Shown here: positions 34,752-47,678 of the stretch, in pieces | How positions within the stretch are numbered: the first letter of the stretch is position 1 | Layout of the letters: every line of letters begins with the position of its first letter | Assembly: GCA_029449235.1 (NCBI GenBank) | Contig: JANATG010000016.1 | Coordinates: 1,178,001-1,242,000 of the forward strand | Reading direction: 5' to 3' | DNA: 64,000 bases | Source of the DNA: Linnemannia schmuckeri | Lineage: Eukaryota > Mortierellomycota > Mortierellomycetes > Mortierellales > Mortierellaceae | Notes under the pieces: generated by a model | What the model saw: only the letters and a program-made list of their open reading frames with translations | Told to the model about the DNA's origin: nothing | Database searches by the model: none | Position numbers and translations under genes: made by a program

Positions 34752-35640
34752 GTTTTCTAGTATAACATTGTATGCGAAAAGCCCGATCATGACTCATTTT
34801 CTTCCTTTCTCCCTTGGTCTTGTCTACTACGTCCCCTCCTTTGACACGCTTTGACACGATTTAGATCATTTTAACATGCAGTTTTACTTAAATTTCAAAA
34901 AAAAAATTGGTGGCAACAAAATTTCTGTCGTTGTCATGACATCCACACTTTTGTCATCCTCTTCCTTCGTTGTGGTTTCTGCCTTTGTGAGGTCTTACAC
35001 CAGAAAAACAACGCTCTCTATATGATCCTCTTTCACATTTGATTCCCCACCTTTTTTTCTTGGTCTTCGCGACAAAGCCCAATGGTTCAAAGTACACAAC
35101 CATCAAATCCAACAGCAACAACAACAGCAACGGCAACGATACCTCCCTCCCATATTCCAACTCTTCCGACACGGCCGCGCGCCAAGAAAGCTGTATTGCT
35201 CATTCTACAAGGTGCCAACATCCATTAGCGTCTTTGGAAAGCGAGTCGTCACGCTCAAGAATATCTACAAGACCCTGGAATACCCTGAAGCGATCGACTT
35301 CTTCTTTAGCGATGCTGGAATCGGCACAATGTTCCACAATCTGCAAAGTCCCAACAACCGAACTCCCTTACATTTTTCACTACGAGTGACATTTTCTTGG
35401 GAGCATTTTCTTGATTTGAAAAAGTGCGACTAAGTTCTTTGCTCTCTTTGTGTGTATGTGTTCTCAGGAACTACAATCAAGAAGAGATTTCCAGATGTGG
35501 CAGCTATTAAGGCCCCTAATTTTTATGGTCTCAAGGGTCAAGCAAGCGAGTGTTACATAAATCCTACATTTTTTTCTGAAAAGGCAAAAATCAAAACGCG
35601 GATGAAGTGCAAAAGTATTACAAGCCTGTTCGAATACGCG

Positions 35641-35641
<1 letters not shown>

Positions 35642-35670
<29 letters not shown>
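35642..35670. repeat. Poly(T) run
   Basis: An uninterrupted run of about 29 T on the plus strand lies about 75 nt beyond the stop codon of the next minus-strand gene. Confidence 0.9.
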
Positions 35671-35672
<2 letters not shown>

Positions 35673-35744
35673 TTGGAGGATCAAGTAAGCTGCGTGTGTA
35701 TTTGTACTCAGACTGAAAAGTAAAAACGCCATTTGTTTGCTAAC

Positions 35745-36688
35745 TCAGTTGACCTTCTTGTCACCATGACCTAGCGATTGAAGAAGAACCTCATTAAATT
35801 TCCACTCCTCCTCAATCAGCCCAATCATCCTCTCGATCGGCATGTCGCGGCTGAGATCATAAGTGACACCACCAAATGCGAGAACGTGGTGCTCCGTGAC
35901 TACTTCACTCAAAGTAAGGGTTTTGAGAGTTGGGACGGTGTTGGGCTTGTTGATGTCCAGCGATGCAATGTCTGAACTAGCAAATCTACCAGCGGTGGTC
36001 GTCGCGGTGGCAGTCGTGGCAGAGATTCCGGGGTTTTTGAGGTTTGTGTAGTTGATAATCCGGGCGTTGGGTGAAATTTCCAAGGTGGGTGGAAGAGCAC
36101 AGTTTGCGCTTCGGTTGGTGAGACAAACGGGATCAGTAATATTGATGTTGCGTTTGCCAGTTTCCTGGTGTTGGTTGGCGGTGTCCGATGCGATTGTCCT
36201 GTTGCTGGCAGCAGCAAAGAATGAAGCGGCCGCAGGACTGAGGTTAGGATCGAAGTTGAGGTTGACAATGGCAGTCTCCTCCTCAACCCTTCGCTCCTAC
36301 TCGCAGAAAATAATGACCCACAGGGTTAGGTCAATGCGCACTATTTTCGCATCGCCCAACGGTATCATTTTTTCTTTTGGTGATTCTTTCGTGTTACCTT
36401 CTTCCTCTGTCGGTGCTTGGCGTGTCGACCTGATGGAGCAGCAGGAGTAGCGGGACCAACACCACCTTGTTTCTGGGGGATCCAAGGTGAACCTCGTCCT
36501 CGTTGTCCTTTTTGGTTCTAATATACATACCATTGCACAGATAGCAATAATCACCCAAAGCTTCGAGTTAGTTGTTCTGATGTCATCCATAAAGATGGTT
36601 TTCTGGTCTTCAAAGGAGAATGAGTGTGTGAAGCTGCATGATAAACAAGATTACGATTATGTGCGTTGGTTGCGCGAATACTTACCAT
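35745..36688 (-). CDS. Unknown protein, four exons, first exon is only the start codon
   Basis: I do not recognise this gene. The model joins 36688-36686 (ATG immediately followed by GTAAGT), 36602-36531, 36472-36398 and 36296-35745, all in phase 0, giving 233 residues. Near the N-terminus KLWVIIAICAM is a short hydrophobic stretch, possibly a membrane anchor, followed by a Gly/Pro/Ala and basic segment (GRHAKHRQRKK). The C-terminal 180 residues are soluble-looking. They contain Asn-rich stretches and end in HVLAFGGVTYDLS, then an Ile/Glu-rich helix. If exon 1 is wrong, translation could begin at the ATG four codons into exon 2 (MDDIRTTNSK), giving a nearly identical protein. No known domain is evident. 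Confidence 0.6.
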
Positions 36689-36938
36689 GGCTATTGTTTC
36701 CTTGATTTGCTAGTTAGAGGATAGAATTGCAGAGGTGGAAAGAAAAAAGTGATGAAGGTAATTTTTTCCGAACGGGATGAAAGAGGGCAAAATATATGGT
36801 TTTACAGGAGACAAGTTGGGTGTGTAACAGAGGCTGAGCAAACAGAGTTCTCCATCACACATAAAAAGTCAAACCATGTTGTTTTTAAAAGTGGTTTAAT
36901 TGCGCATGCTTAAAGAATATCAGGGACCACCGAGAACC

Positions 36939-39682
36939 CTAACGGATCTCAATGTTCAGGATCTTGACCTCCTCAAAGGGCTTGTCGGTCTTGTCCGTCT
37001 TCAAGTTCTCAATGTTGTGGATCACATCCATGCCCGTGACGGCGCGTCCAAAGACAGTATGTTTGTTGTCCAGCCAGGGTGTCGGCACTGTAGTAATAAA
37101 GAACTGCGATCCGTTCGTTCCTGGTCCAGCATTAGCCATCGAAACAGTGTAAGGCCGGTCGTGCTTCAGATCTGGATGGAACTCATCCTCAAACTCCTTG
37201 CCCCAGATCGAGGTTCCTCCAGTTCCATCTCCAAGTGGGTCTCCCGTCTGCAGCATAAAGGCCTTGATGATACGGTGAAAGATGACATTGTCGTAATATC
37301 CATTCCGGGAATGCGTCACAAAGTTCTCCACCGTCTTGGGAACTAGTTCTGGGAAGAGCTTAATCTGGATATCGCCCAAGGTTGTTCGCAAGATGGCTGT
37401 TGTTCCGAGTTTGGTCTTTGTGTGCTGTGCAGTGGCAATGGTCTGTTCTTCACGCGAGGGCTTTTCGTTGAAGACGTCGCGATCCGTCTTATGAGAGGGT
37501 CCCTGATCCGGTTCCCGCTCCGTGAACATGTAGAACCGGTTGCGAGTGTGTGCTGTACAGAACAATGTTGGGTCCCGCATCTCTGATTCCTTGATAACCG
37601 CATTATCCGAGGCCACCATTGCCTATGACCAATTGAAAGTTGTAGAAATGAGACTGTTAGCAACTGCTATCAATAACTCAGTGACACACCCAGTCAACAT
37701 ACACCCAAGTATCGTGTTCAAGGAGTCCTTACCATAGTCATGTTGCTCTTCTTTTTGGGTGCCCCTTGATACAAGGCAATGTTCATGAAGCGCTGGGGTT
37801 CCGACTTTCCAATGAGACGTACAACCTTGTTGGTGTATGTGTTGACGACCTTGATGCCAAAAATGGTGGGGTAGATCAAAAAGTGTCCGCTCTCGTCAAA
37901 AACTGCGTTCATGGTGCTCTGCTGTGTCGATTTTGACAGCATGCGCTCTCCTGCCAATCTACGTCCAAATTCCATGTCGTCCAGCTTGTACAGCTTCTGT
38001 CCGGTCTACATGGGCAATGCAAAAAACGGAAATGTCAGTCTAATTTCCCTGTTTTCAAACGAACTGAGATGCGCGAAAGTCTGCAATGACGTCGCACAAC
38101 AAAAAGAAAACGATAGCTACCTGCTGCATCTCGTTAACGACATCAAGGCTCTCGTCGTATTTCCGGATCATCTTTCCTGTCCTGGTCTTCCACACGCGAA
38201 CCTGGCGGTCCTTGGCGCTCATGGTCACAAACTTCTCAAAGTCGTGCGAGAATGTGAGAGAAGTTGCTGTTGACTTGCACTTTTTGAACTCGTACAGATC
38301 TGTTTCGCTCTTGTACTCGAACGACACCGTCTTGGGTAACTCGTGGTTCTCATCAGGGACCCAGTATTCCAGAGCTCCTGTAGTGTCAGCTGAGATGACG
38401 CAGTTGTACTTGTCGTTGAACGCCATGGTTGTGACTGGTCCATTGTGAAGTTTGGTGATCGAAAACATGGCCTTTCCGTCGCCACGGCCGTCAAACACAT
38501 GGATCGCAGAAGAATCGGCGTCCGAAACTGCGACCTTTGCCTGCGCCTCTCCTCGCTTGTGAATCCAGCAGACTGTGCTTGGGACGAAATCCAGTTTGAT
38601 CATGTTGATCATGTCTATTTGGTGAAAAATGGTGGAAGGAGAGTCAGGGTCAGCCACTGCACAACAATAAGGTCTTGTAGATCCAAATTCCTGACACAAG
38701 TATGCATATTCTGGACATACCAAAATTGATAACATCGTAGACTTTCAGGGACTTGTCCATGGCAATGGTAGCGAGCAGCAGACCATCATCAGACACACTA
38801 ATTCCAGCGATCAGACCTATTGTCAACGAAAGCAACCTTAGGTTAGTAAACTGTCATGAAAGGCACTTGGTATCCTGCAAAGTAAGGTCGTGCCTGAGAA
38901 TAAAACACATACCGAGATGAGCGCGGTACTGCTTGACGAACTCAATGCCCTGATCCGTCTTCTTCCAGAACTTGAGAAATCCATCCACAGACGTTGTAAT
39001 AATAAAGTCCGTCCTAGATTTGATCGTGAGCGTGAATAATAGGGTTGATGTTAAGTCAGTGTCGTGTTCAATTGACTGTGCTTCCACTTTGCTTGTTATC
39101 GTAATAGATGTTTCAGTCCGTTATTGTTTCTCCTGTACCTTGTCACGGCCACAAAGTTGATGGCGTCCCTATGCATATAACTCTTCTCGTACATCTCTGC
39201 CGAAGGCATCCGTGAGATATAGAGCTGTTCATGAGGCAGGGCTATGCGTTGACGCACGAGAGAATATACACCGGTTAGTATCATGACAGGCCCTGTTTTC
39301 TCATGCAGAAATTCAACGTGACGGTACTGATAGCTGTGTCTTCAATTGCAAGATCGTTACCTCTCTTGCGCTTCTTGGAAGCTGTCTCCCCTTCTGCAGC
39401 TGCCGGTGCTGGCATAGGGCCGATATCGTCATCTGAGTCTGTATAGTATTTTGACCGTAGAGAAATCCTTTGGTTAGCTGCATACTCATATGTTGGCTGC
39501 TGCAAGCAAGGATCGTGTTCTGTGTCCTGTTTTAAGTCAACAGAGGCGTGAGATTGCTTGATGGGAGGAGAAAGTGGTTCCTTGCCTGATTCGTCCTCCT
39601 TAGTGGCGGGTACAGCATCGGTCTCGAGGGCGCGCTTTCCGAGCACGGATGTTTCGTCGCTGTGTTCCTTGTCTGAAGGCAT
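36939..39682 (-). CDS. PPWD1: PPWD1-type protein: WD40 repeats plus cyclophilin peptidyl-prolyl isomerase
   Basis: Seven exons join in phase: 39682-39361, 39241-39139, 39013-38913, 38816-38721, 38614-38121, 38005-37733 and 37622-36939. The product has 690 residues, against about 646 in human PPWD1. After an acidic N-terminus ending in KKRKRG come WD40 repeats, with LPHEQLYISRMPSAEMYEKS and MHRDAINFVAVTRTDFIITT typical of PPWD1. Repeats continue through GFLKFWKK, LATIAMDKSLKVYD and MSAKDRQVRVWKT. The C-terminal cyclophilin domain (about residues 535-690) has FHRIIKAFMLQTGDPLGDGT, NGSQFFIT and WLDNKHTVFGR, so the catalytic Arg, Phe, Gln and Trp are kept. PPWD1 is a nuclear, spliceosome-associated prolyl isomerase. 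A decayed copy of its last exon is at 15.6-16.1 kb. Confidence 0.95.
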
Positions 39683-40012
39683 GGTTGTCTGTCTGTCAGT
39701 CTGTCTGCTTGATTTCGTCCTTGAGTCCAGAGGCGGGCGTTCGGTGATGAAGAGCAGCGCCTGCAGTCAGGGACGGTGTGAAGCTTGTGCGAAATCAAAA
39801 AGGTGGGAAGTGTAGCAAAGCCACTGACTGATCAACAGTCACCAGCACTAAAATGGACAAAATGAAAGAAAAAAAGGTGCCCATACATAGAAACAACACT
39901 TTGCATTCACAACCGACATCGTCCTTCGACACAGGCACCTAGGCACCCTCAGGACTCACCTTACGGACAGGACATCAAGGAACATAGGGGAGGCAGCATA
40001 AAACTAAACATA
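39683..40012. promoter_or_regulatory. Divergent promoter region, PPWD1 and EngB-like GTPase
   Basis: About 330 nt separates the two start codons, which suggests a shared bidirectional promoter. No individual site is assigned. Confidence 0.5.
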
Positions 40013-41470
40013 ATGCTTTCACCAGGATTCATGTCAACCCGAGGTCATGCCTCTACTGCTTGCTGCAGAGCCTTCGCCTCACCGCAAAAGTCTATACTCC
40101 TCCGCCACTTTTCCATATCCAAGCTTTCAACAGCCCGTCTCCCATACTTTCACAAACAGTTGACCAAAAAAAACAAACTCATTGAGCCAGGCACAACACC
40201 ACATTCACTCACTCCGGCAGTAACCCCTCCACCGGCACCCCGTCCCTCAACAACATCAAAGACAGCCCCGACCTCAGGTGCAGCACTATCGAAACGCCAA
40301 ACTTTTAAATCCATCTCTCCTTCGGCTCAATTGATGCATGACATCCGAGTCCAGGGCCTTGGGTCCAAGGCAGAGACCTGGTCGTTTGACAAATCCAGTC
40401 GCGGGAATAAGACTATCCGGCCCTGGGACAAGAAACTCCCAGAGGAGGAGTGGAAGCAACTACAAAAGGAGCGACGACTTCCCGCCAAACAGGTCTGGTT
40501 TGAGCAAAGGACATCCAAAGTGATCGAGAAGGAGCAGGTTAAGTTCCCTGGCATGCGGTTCGTCGCAGGAGCTGCATCGGTGAAGAGCGTCCCCAAGGAG
40601 GAGCAGTTGCTGAGGCTTGTACGGCCCGACTATTTTCAGGAGCTGGAAGAGATTGACCAATTATTGACCGAGGCTGAAGAGGCACGGGTAGGAACAGGAT
40701 CAGCCGAGGGAACACCACGACTGACCATGAGCGCGGATGAGATCCAAAAGCTGCGGGACCGGAAACGCGCCAAGGAGCACGAGATTAAGGACTCGACACT
40801 ACCAGAGATTGCGATTGTCGGACGATCCAATGTTGGCAAGTCGACCATGCTCAACACCCTTACGGAGTCGCCTAACACTGCTCGAGTGAGTTCCAAGCCA
40901 GGACTGACCCGGCAGCTCAACTTTTACCGATGCGGAGATAAATTTGTCGTCGTCGACATGCCCGGATACGGATTCGCTTTTGCCAAAGAGGAGGATAAGA
41001 CCGCCTGGAAGGAACTGGTACACGCCATTTTTTTATCAGATTTCAACTTGGTGGCGATCAATCAAATGCATTCTAATCAGTATGTTTTTTTTTCTCGTCC
41101 CAAATAGATCGAGGACTACCTTGGAACTCGCAAGTCATTGAAGAGGATCTACGTGATGATCGACGCCCGTCACGGACTCAAGGTGGCTGATAAGGAGTTC
41201 CTTACCATGATGGGTGCTACCTCCTCAAAAAAGTTCCAGGTTGTTCTCACCAAATGCGACCTCGTTTCTCCACCCGACCTTGCCCGCACTTACATGGTTG
41301 TTCAGGAAGAATTAAAAAAGTCGTTCAGGAACGCTATGACGGACCGGATCCTCATGGTCAGCTCGTACACCGGCGCAGGAATGAACACCCTTCGCAAGGA
41401 TATGCTTTTTGAATGTGGACAGAATATCTTGGTTCGTGAGCGTGAGCGGCCCAAGAGCACCTTACGGTAG
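40013..41470 (+). CDS. EngB/YihA-type (GTPBP8-like) GTPase, probably mitochondrial
   Basis: Two exons, 40013-41017 and 41108-41470, join in phase 0 across a 90-nt intron, giving 455 residues. The GTPase domain fills the C-terminal half. G1 is GRSNVGKST at about residues 269-277, followed by the family block SSKPGLTRQLNFY. G3 is DMPGYGFA near residue 315. The splice junction forms WKELIEDYLGTRKSLK, exactly as in EngB proteins. G4 is LTKCD and G5 is SSYTGAGM. The roughly 260-residue N-terminal extension begins with a basic, Ser/Ala-rich segment that fits a mitochondrial targeting peptide. Bacterial EngB acts in large-subunit ribosome assembly and GTPBP8 is linked to mitoribosome assembly, so the same role is inferred. 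Confidence 0.9.
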
Positions 41471-41504
41471 TAAGTGAGTGGCCTTTTTTTTAATTCACAG
41501 CGTT

Positions 41505-41510
41505 AATAAA
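41505..41510 (+). terminator. Candidate poly(A) signal of the EngB-like gene
   Basis: AATAAA lies 35 nt after the stop codon. It is a motif match only. Confidence 0.45.
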
Positions 41511-43784
41511 AAAACTACCACCAGTCCAATCATCGCAACAATCATGAGAGCACATGGGGTGGCGTACACTGTGCGGGGAGATGGTTGCGCTTATGTTTAA
41601 GCTTACTTCGGCGTACGTGGCGAGCCATCAGGCATGCATAGTCCGTATGACCCAGTTCTTCCATCACTTTACGGAATTTCTCTTTCTCTACCCAGTGTTA
41701 TAGAAAGGTGTGGATCTTCGCCCTTTTTCTTCATCTCTTTCCCTCACCCCCTTCCCAGCCGCCACTCACCGCCAGAACACTACTATTTATAATAAAAGAA
41801 GTATCTCAGCAACCATAAATACAACTGGGGATTCCAAGGACGACCTTATATCCACCTTCTTCAAAATGCACGTACGAAAACAAAGGTCGTCTACCCATGC
41901 ATATCCCTCATCGCCAAATCACAACAGAAAGACTTCTTTAACGCACCAAGGCCCACAACAAATATCCGAGGTCTCCTAGCAACATGAAGACAATAAAGGC
42001 ACGTTTTAAGAACATAAAAGTATTAGCTTGTATTGACATGTCGGAACGCGATCGGGTTCACTAGGGCACATAGCACCCGCGGGCTTTTCAAAAAGAGATC
42101 GATGTAATTGCATTTTTATTTCTTTAGAGACATGGTTACTGCGAGCTTTATTCAAAATCGAACAAGGTCATGTTGGATTTGTCATTAGAGATCCGTGAAG
42201 TAACTAAAGGCAGTGAAAAGGCAGCAGTTTTGTCGACGCGTATCGTATACACCTCCGTGCTAATCAAGTATCCGTCAGGCGAATACAGCATTTGATATTG
42301 GTTTTCCAAAAAAAAAATAAAAAAAAATAAAGGAGGGTATTCGAGCAAAGCCCTGACTGAGGTTAATAAGAACGAAGAGTAGTAAAGAAACAAGGAAACG
42401 ACGATATTTACTAGTTTGAAAAAAAAAAAAAAAAAACATATGAAAAAAGGGGGAGAAGATTCGCCAGAGCAGAGGGCATCCGCTAGTTGAAAAAGAAAGT
42501 GCATACAAAAAAAAATAAAGTGAGTAGGATACTTACGAATGTACTCTCAATCCTTAAGTTTCAACTTATGAGAAAGAAGGATCATTCTAGGATACGATTC
42601 CGTTCTCAATCTGCGAGAACATTAAGTCGAACAAGGATAGAAATAAGAGAAGTGATTCAACATGAATTCCCTTAACGTCTCCACGATCATTTTGCAGCAC
42701 GCTGCTGTACCCTCTAGGCCGACACGATCGAAAAAAATAACGCACCCTGTCGTCAAAGCTATCCAAATCTGCCTCTTCCCAAGAGAATGTAAAAAAAGAA
42801 AGTCAAGACAAGACCAAAAGGTCGACGCGTCCACGCTTTAATAGCGTCTTCGATCCTAACTGAAAGCAATGCAGCAGGTAAAAATATGCAGAAAAAGTTC
42901 TGCTCATAGTTTCCTCGCACCGGTGATTTATCTTTTTTTTAAACTCTTTCATGACTAAAACAAAGAACACTTATAAGAATATCGACCATATTCTAATTAA
43001 GAGAAATAAAATACGCGTCGAACGTGATGTGTATACTTTTACAGATTACACATTCCTAAAAACGCTTCTCAAACATTTTTTTAAAGTGTAAAACTAAATG
43101 AAAATGGAATACAAAGGAAATATGATGGCCTTCGATCGTACCAAATTATCGTACACCAGCTCGAATTATTTGAAAGCGCAAAAAACAATTGCAACTACAC
43201 TATGCTAGTTTCAAATTCACTTATTTTCAAAGCTGCGCCGTCTGTTTTTGTCAAAGACTGTTACCACAGCGGACATTACTCCATTTCAATCTGGTTAATG
43301 TGAAGAAAATAAGGCTACAAGTTCGAAACAACCCAGTGAATGGCCGTGTGCTTTTTTCCCTGGGATCGAAGGAGGTCAACTCGATAGTAAGGCGCGTCCT
43401 GGTTCCTGAGCCATAAAAGTCCATCGCTAACCTCCTGAATTGGCATATTTTTTTCTTGTTTAAATTGTTACTTTGACTTTTCTTTTGAAGGTTCTTGAAA
43501 GAAGTTTGACATACTTAACAGAAACGCCACATCCTAGATCAAGAGAGGAGAAAAATGACGCGTCGAAAGTAGGTCGATCCATCGAAGCACATCTACTCTT
43601 TGAAAACATATTGATCATCTCAACGCGTAAAATTAATTCAAAAAAGTGCAAAGTACGCATCGCCATAAATCAGGCACGGTTTCAGAAAAAATGCTGGCGT
43701 TACCTACGCTTCACTCGATTCACGTCGTTCTTGATGCTCAATATTCCTAACGGACGAGAGTGACAGTGCCACAATCGCATCTCC

Positions 43785-43811
43785 TTTTTTTTTTTTTTTT
43801 TTTTTTTTTTT
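43785..43811. repeat. Poly(T) run
   Basis: An uninterrupted run of about 27 T in an AT-rich gene-free stretch. Confidence 0.9.
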
Positions 43812-46800
43812 CTTTTTAAAGTAAATGTGACAAAAGTTTCGAATACTTTGTATCAACAAGAATAATAAAATTGCTGATGCCGCTGAAGGAATCGAAGCTT
43901 GCATACTTCTTGATCTGAAGTTGTATTTACTGTTGGTGTCTTATTTCTTTTGGTATTTGGCTTCATCCCTCTTCATATATCCTACAGAATTGACTATCAA
44001 AAACATGTATTGCAGTCTTCATTCTTTTCCCCTCGCTCTCTTTCTTTTGTGGTCACCACTCATGGTCAATTTGTATGTCCACCGGGCAAACAGTCACATC
44101 TTTCTGTATTGATCTCTTCAAGCGTGTGAAACATATCCAACAGGAAAAAAGAACGCGAACGCGTCGACCACGCCTCCACACACCTCCCATCCAACAATTA
44201 GAGACTAACACCTCGCCGATATTTCGAGGACCATGAAAAACGGCGATGCCCTTTACCATCTCTTCAAATCCGATTCACCTGAAAACAGGTTACAGATAGG
44301 GGGGAGTTGGAGGGAATATAGATCTGAAACCCTATAAGGGGTGAAGGGGGGGGGGGTACAGGGAGTTAACTCCTTGCTGGCAAGAACAAAAAAGTGCAAT
44401 AAGGGAGGAAGGGAGGAAGGGAGAAAGTGGGGATCAGTGCGGGATCTGGGAACCATTCCTTTTCGTTTCCTTTTGCAATTGTCAATTAGCAGAACCCCCA
44501 GGTCAAAGTAGGGAGCTACAATAAATGAGGGAGAGAGCGGGGGCTGAGTGGAACAGAACTTTAATTTGATCCCTCATTCTCATCACTAGTAACCCGTTGC
44601 AAACACACGTTAATAAATCAAACAAACAGATAAACAGTGGCGTGAGCACATCATACATCAGAGACCCTATGTTAATAAGATGTGAGATGAATGAGCAAAG
44701 AAGCGGTCGATTTGCATAATCACTGGAGCACCCACCTTTCCACACTTCACACACGCTCCCTTCCTTTCTTTCCGTGTCTGTATATACCAACATGGAAGCG
44801 TATGATTGCTGGCTGATGAAAGCCTACAGCCGACGAACAGAGTGAAATGAGGCGGACAAGACGTCAGAATGGACCTTGATCTGGCATTGTTACTGCTTCC
44901 ACCGTTGAAAAAAAGGAGAACCTGTCCCTTCCTCTCGCTCTTTTTTTCATAGCATTTGCTACTAGTGAATGACGTGTTGGTGTTGTTGTTCGCCATTACC
45001 ATATCAAAGGAAAGAAAGGCACAAGTGTTGGGGAGCTGAAACAGGACGTGGCGAAATCCCCCAAAGGAGACCCCTTTATATGGGTTGAATAGAGTAACGC
45101 TTCATGATATGTGCTTTTTTGTAATGTCATTCTTCGTCCACACCAGCCATACAAGGGAAAATACACAAGCAGATAGATAGCGAGCCAAGGCCTGGTGCAG
45201 AATTGGGACAATAAAGTAAGCACAGCAGCGCACCGTGAAAAATCGAACAGGGTCGAGTAAGGAGGCTAAGGAATAACGTTCGAAACACTCGTACGCCCTT
45301 GTTCGAAAAAGTATAAAGTCCATTTCCTTCGCCCTAGTAGGCGACGTTTTTTTGTCTTTGCCATTCCCCTTATACACGTCATGATGAAGCGGGTACTTCG
45401 AGAAAGCAGAAAAGTCTCATGAGACACAAAGACTATAACAAGGCTAAAGACTCCTATCACGTACTATGACAATATAATACACTGACGAAAGGGATGCAGA
45501 AAAGGACGGTGCTGAGCTCAGACCACCCAAAAGCAAGATCGTTTTAGAAAATGGACGAGAGGGGCGGAGTCGAACCTCGTAAAATGACCCTTTTTTCCGA
45601 GCTTGAAGCCGAGCGCGCTCAACATAAAAATAAAAGATAAGGACACCTGAAAAATAGTCCACTATATCAGTTCGTGCACGTTCACTACTATCTTGGCCTC
45701 TTGTTTGAGGTCCTGAACTCATAAAACAAGACGCAGGAAGCGATCCCCTTTTTCTGTGGTTGATAGTATTGGAATTTTTTTCCCATCCCTTCTCTCTGTC
45801 TCTCCCTAACCATGTTAGTATTTTCTTTTTTGAAGCCGGGGCCAACCAGTTTCTCATTTAATTCAATGCTGCTATGCCGCCTCTGGACAAATGCGCGTGT
45901 GCGTGTGTGATCAAAATAAACAAATAAGGAAAAGATGGAGGGAAGAAAAGAAGTAGGAGATGTCATCAAGAACAGGTCACCTACCTTGCATGAATAATGC
46001 TCTTTGCATGCAATCAATGGTCGTACAACACTTTTTTTTTTCGCTTTGCATTGAAATGCAAAAAGAACGTCCAGCTACCCCCTTTATCCATCCCCTTCTT
46101 TTTGCGCCCTCTCTTCCTCCTCTACTCTCTATCTCTTTCTCTTTTTTCACCATCACATCCCTAATTCAGATCCCCACCCCTGAACTGGATGACAATCGAC
46201 CATTGTGGAGCGAGAAAGGCTCTGATACATGCAACAATACATTACTTTTCAGGTCTTTTTTTTTCGTATTTGCATAATGATTAAATTGACTTCTCGATTG
46301 CTACGCTTCGTATAGAGATTTCATTTGACCCACACGAGAATAATGTGTTTACCTTAATGATATCAGAGAAATTCTTTTTGCTCGCTGCGTCCTTTTTCTT
46401 CTTCTATTACCCACTTTTCTCGAGAGCTGGGTCCCTACAGTCTGTCATATTTCTCGAGGGGCGAAGGGAGGATGGGTGAAGGAGGAGAGATTACGAATTT
46501 CCGTTCAGTCGTGTAAAAGGGGAAAAAATGAGCAAGTCTTTTTAGGCTCTCTTTGCTTTTCTCCTGAACAACGCTCCCTAAAAAATTCAACGACTCCATG
46601 TCTGCTACTTACACCATCGTGCAAACAGCTGTTTCTTGCACCGCACTAACCCTGGTGCATTTGTTGCCTCTCTCACCCTCCTCTATAACTTTGAAAAGAA
46701 GTATGTGTGTTGCGAAATCAAGTGGAGACAAGAAAAGGGACTCGTTCAGAGATAGTGCGTTGTTTTATTCAGGATTGATTGAGTTCCCCACCTCCTTCAC

Positions 46801-47661
46801 CCGGTCCATTCCTTGAAATCGAGATCTCAAGTAAGGAACAGAGATAGTGAAACAAGCGCAGCTCTTCTCTTAGCCCCAGTCGCTCTCTCATGTTGTCTTG
46901 GTGGTTCTATTCTTGATCAAGAAAAAGAAGAAAATGTGCGCACAAGAAAAGAGCAAGAACAGAGGCAAAGTCGCACATTGATGCACAATGCATGCGAAGA
47001 TTGCATATCAAAGTCCGCTGCTTGTACGCAATTTTTGCACATAAAACAGCAATAATGCGCACCGCAGAGGGAAAGTTCTCATTTTCTCTGTGACCAGGAT
47101 TCACATTTTGCTCATCAGCGAGAAGACACTCGAACCATGTACTGCTTATCCATGTACTCTACTCTATCTTTCCACCTTGAACCTATTTTTTTTTAACTCG
47201 AAACAGTACCCCATTCGGAAATGTTGAAACAAACAAACGGCTAATTCGAGAATACATCTCACGCAGGGTCGCCTGTTATTCTTGAAGTGGTCTCCCTTAT
47301 TTTTTTACCTTCCATTTTTTGTCTCCCTACGCAATTTCCATGCCTCCCTACTGTTGTTTCTTTTCACACCTGTTCGAATGGAGAATAGCTCATAATGGTC
47401 CAACCTGAATAAAATACAAGATGTTCCGTGTTTGTCGGACGTGTTTGCTTATAATCAGATTTTCTTTCCATGTTTTTATTACGCCCGATTGCCTAAACAT
47501 GGTTGCTGAAAAACGAGACCAGCACAAAGAGAGTAGTAACGTTGTGAAGGATTTAGGGACAGCGAGGGGAAGGATTGAAGGATGGATGATCGTCTCGTCT
47601 TTTGTTAAAGTCCCTTTCAAGAAAACATATAAAACATATATCAGGATAAAAGAGAAAAAAA

Positions 47662-47678
47662 GGGGGGGGGGGGGGGGG
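47662..47678. repeat. Poly(G) run
   Basis: Seventeen consecutive G follow an A run. It is the longest G homopolymer that I see in the window. Confidence 0.9.

Larger units (their letters stand above)
34712..35744. other. Spacer with a possible broken coding fragment
   Basis: Plus-strand 35081-35230 reads from an ATG as a Thr/Pro-rich peptide ending RAKKAVLLILQGANIH and then meets a stop. The neighbouring frame from 35212 continues with SVFGKRVVTLKNIYKTLEYP and DFFFSDAGIGTMF. The join across a frame change looks protein-like, but I cannot name the family. A 29-nt T run lies at 35642-35670. No intact gene is supported. Confidence 0.35.

Noticed and set aside
35642..35670. Poly(T) run as the tail of a retrocopied gene on the minus strand
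   Set aside because: The adjacent minus-strand gene has three introns, so it is not a processed copy. The run is a simple repeat.
43301..43350. Shared VRNNPV peptide at 43.3 kb (plus) and 63.4 kb (minus), suggesting a dispersed repeat
   Set aside because: The nucleotide match is short and does not extend on either side, so chance is sufficient.
45546..45640. tRNA-like B box (GGTTCGACTCC on the minus strand), with a CTTCAAG loop-like sequence that could suggest a TCA anticodon
   Set aside because: The acceptor 3' strand has no matching 5' strand upstream, the T stem is mismatched, and the would-be anticodon stem is a direct repeat and not an inverted one. At best it is a tRNA-derived remnant.
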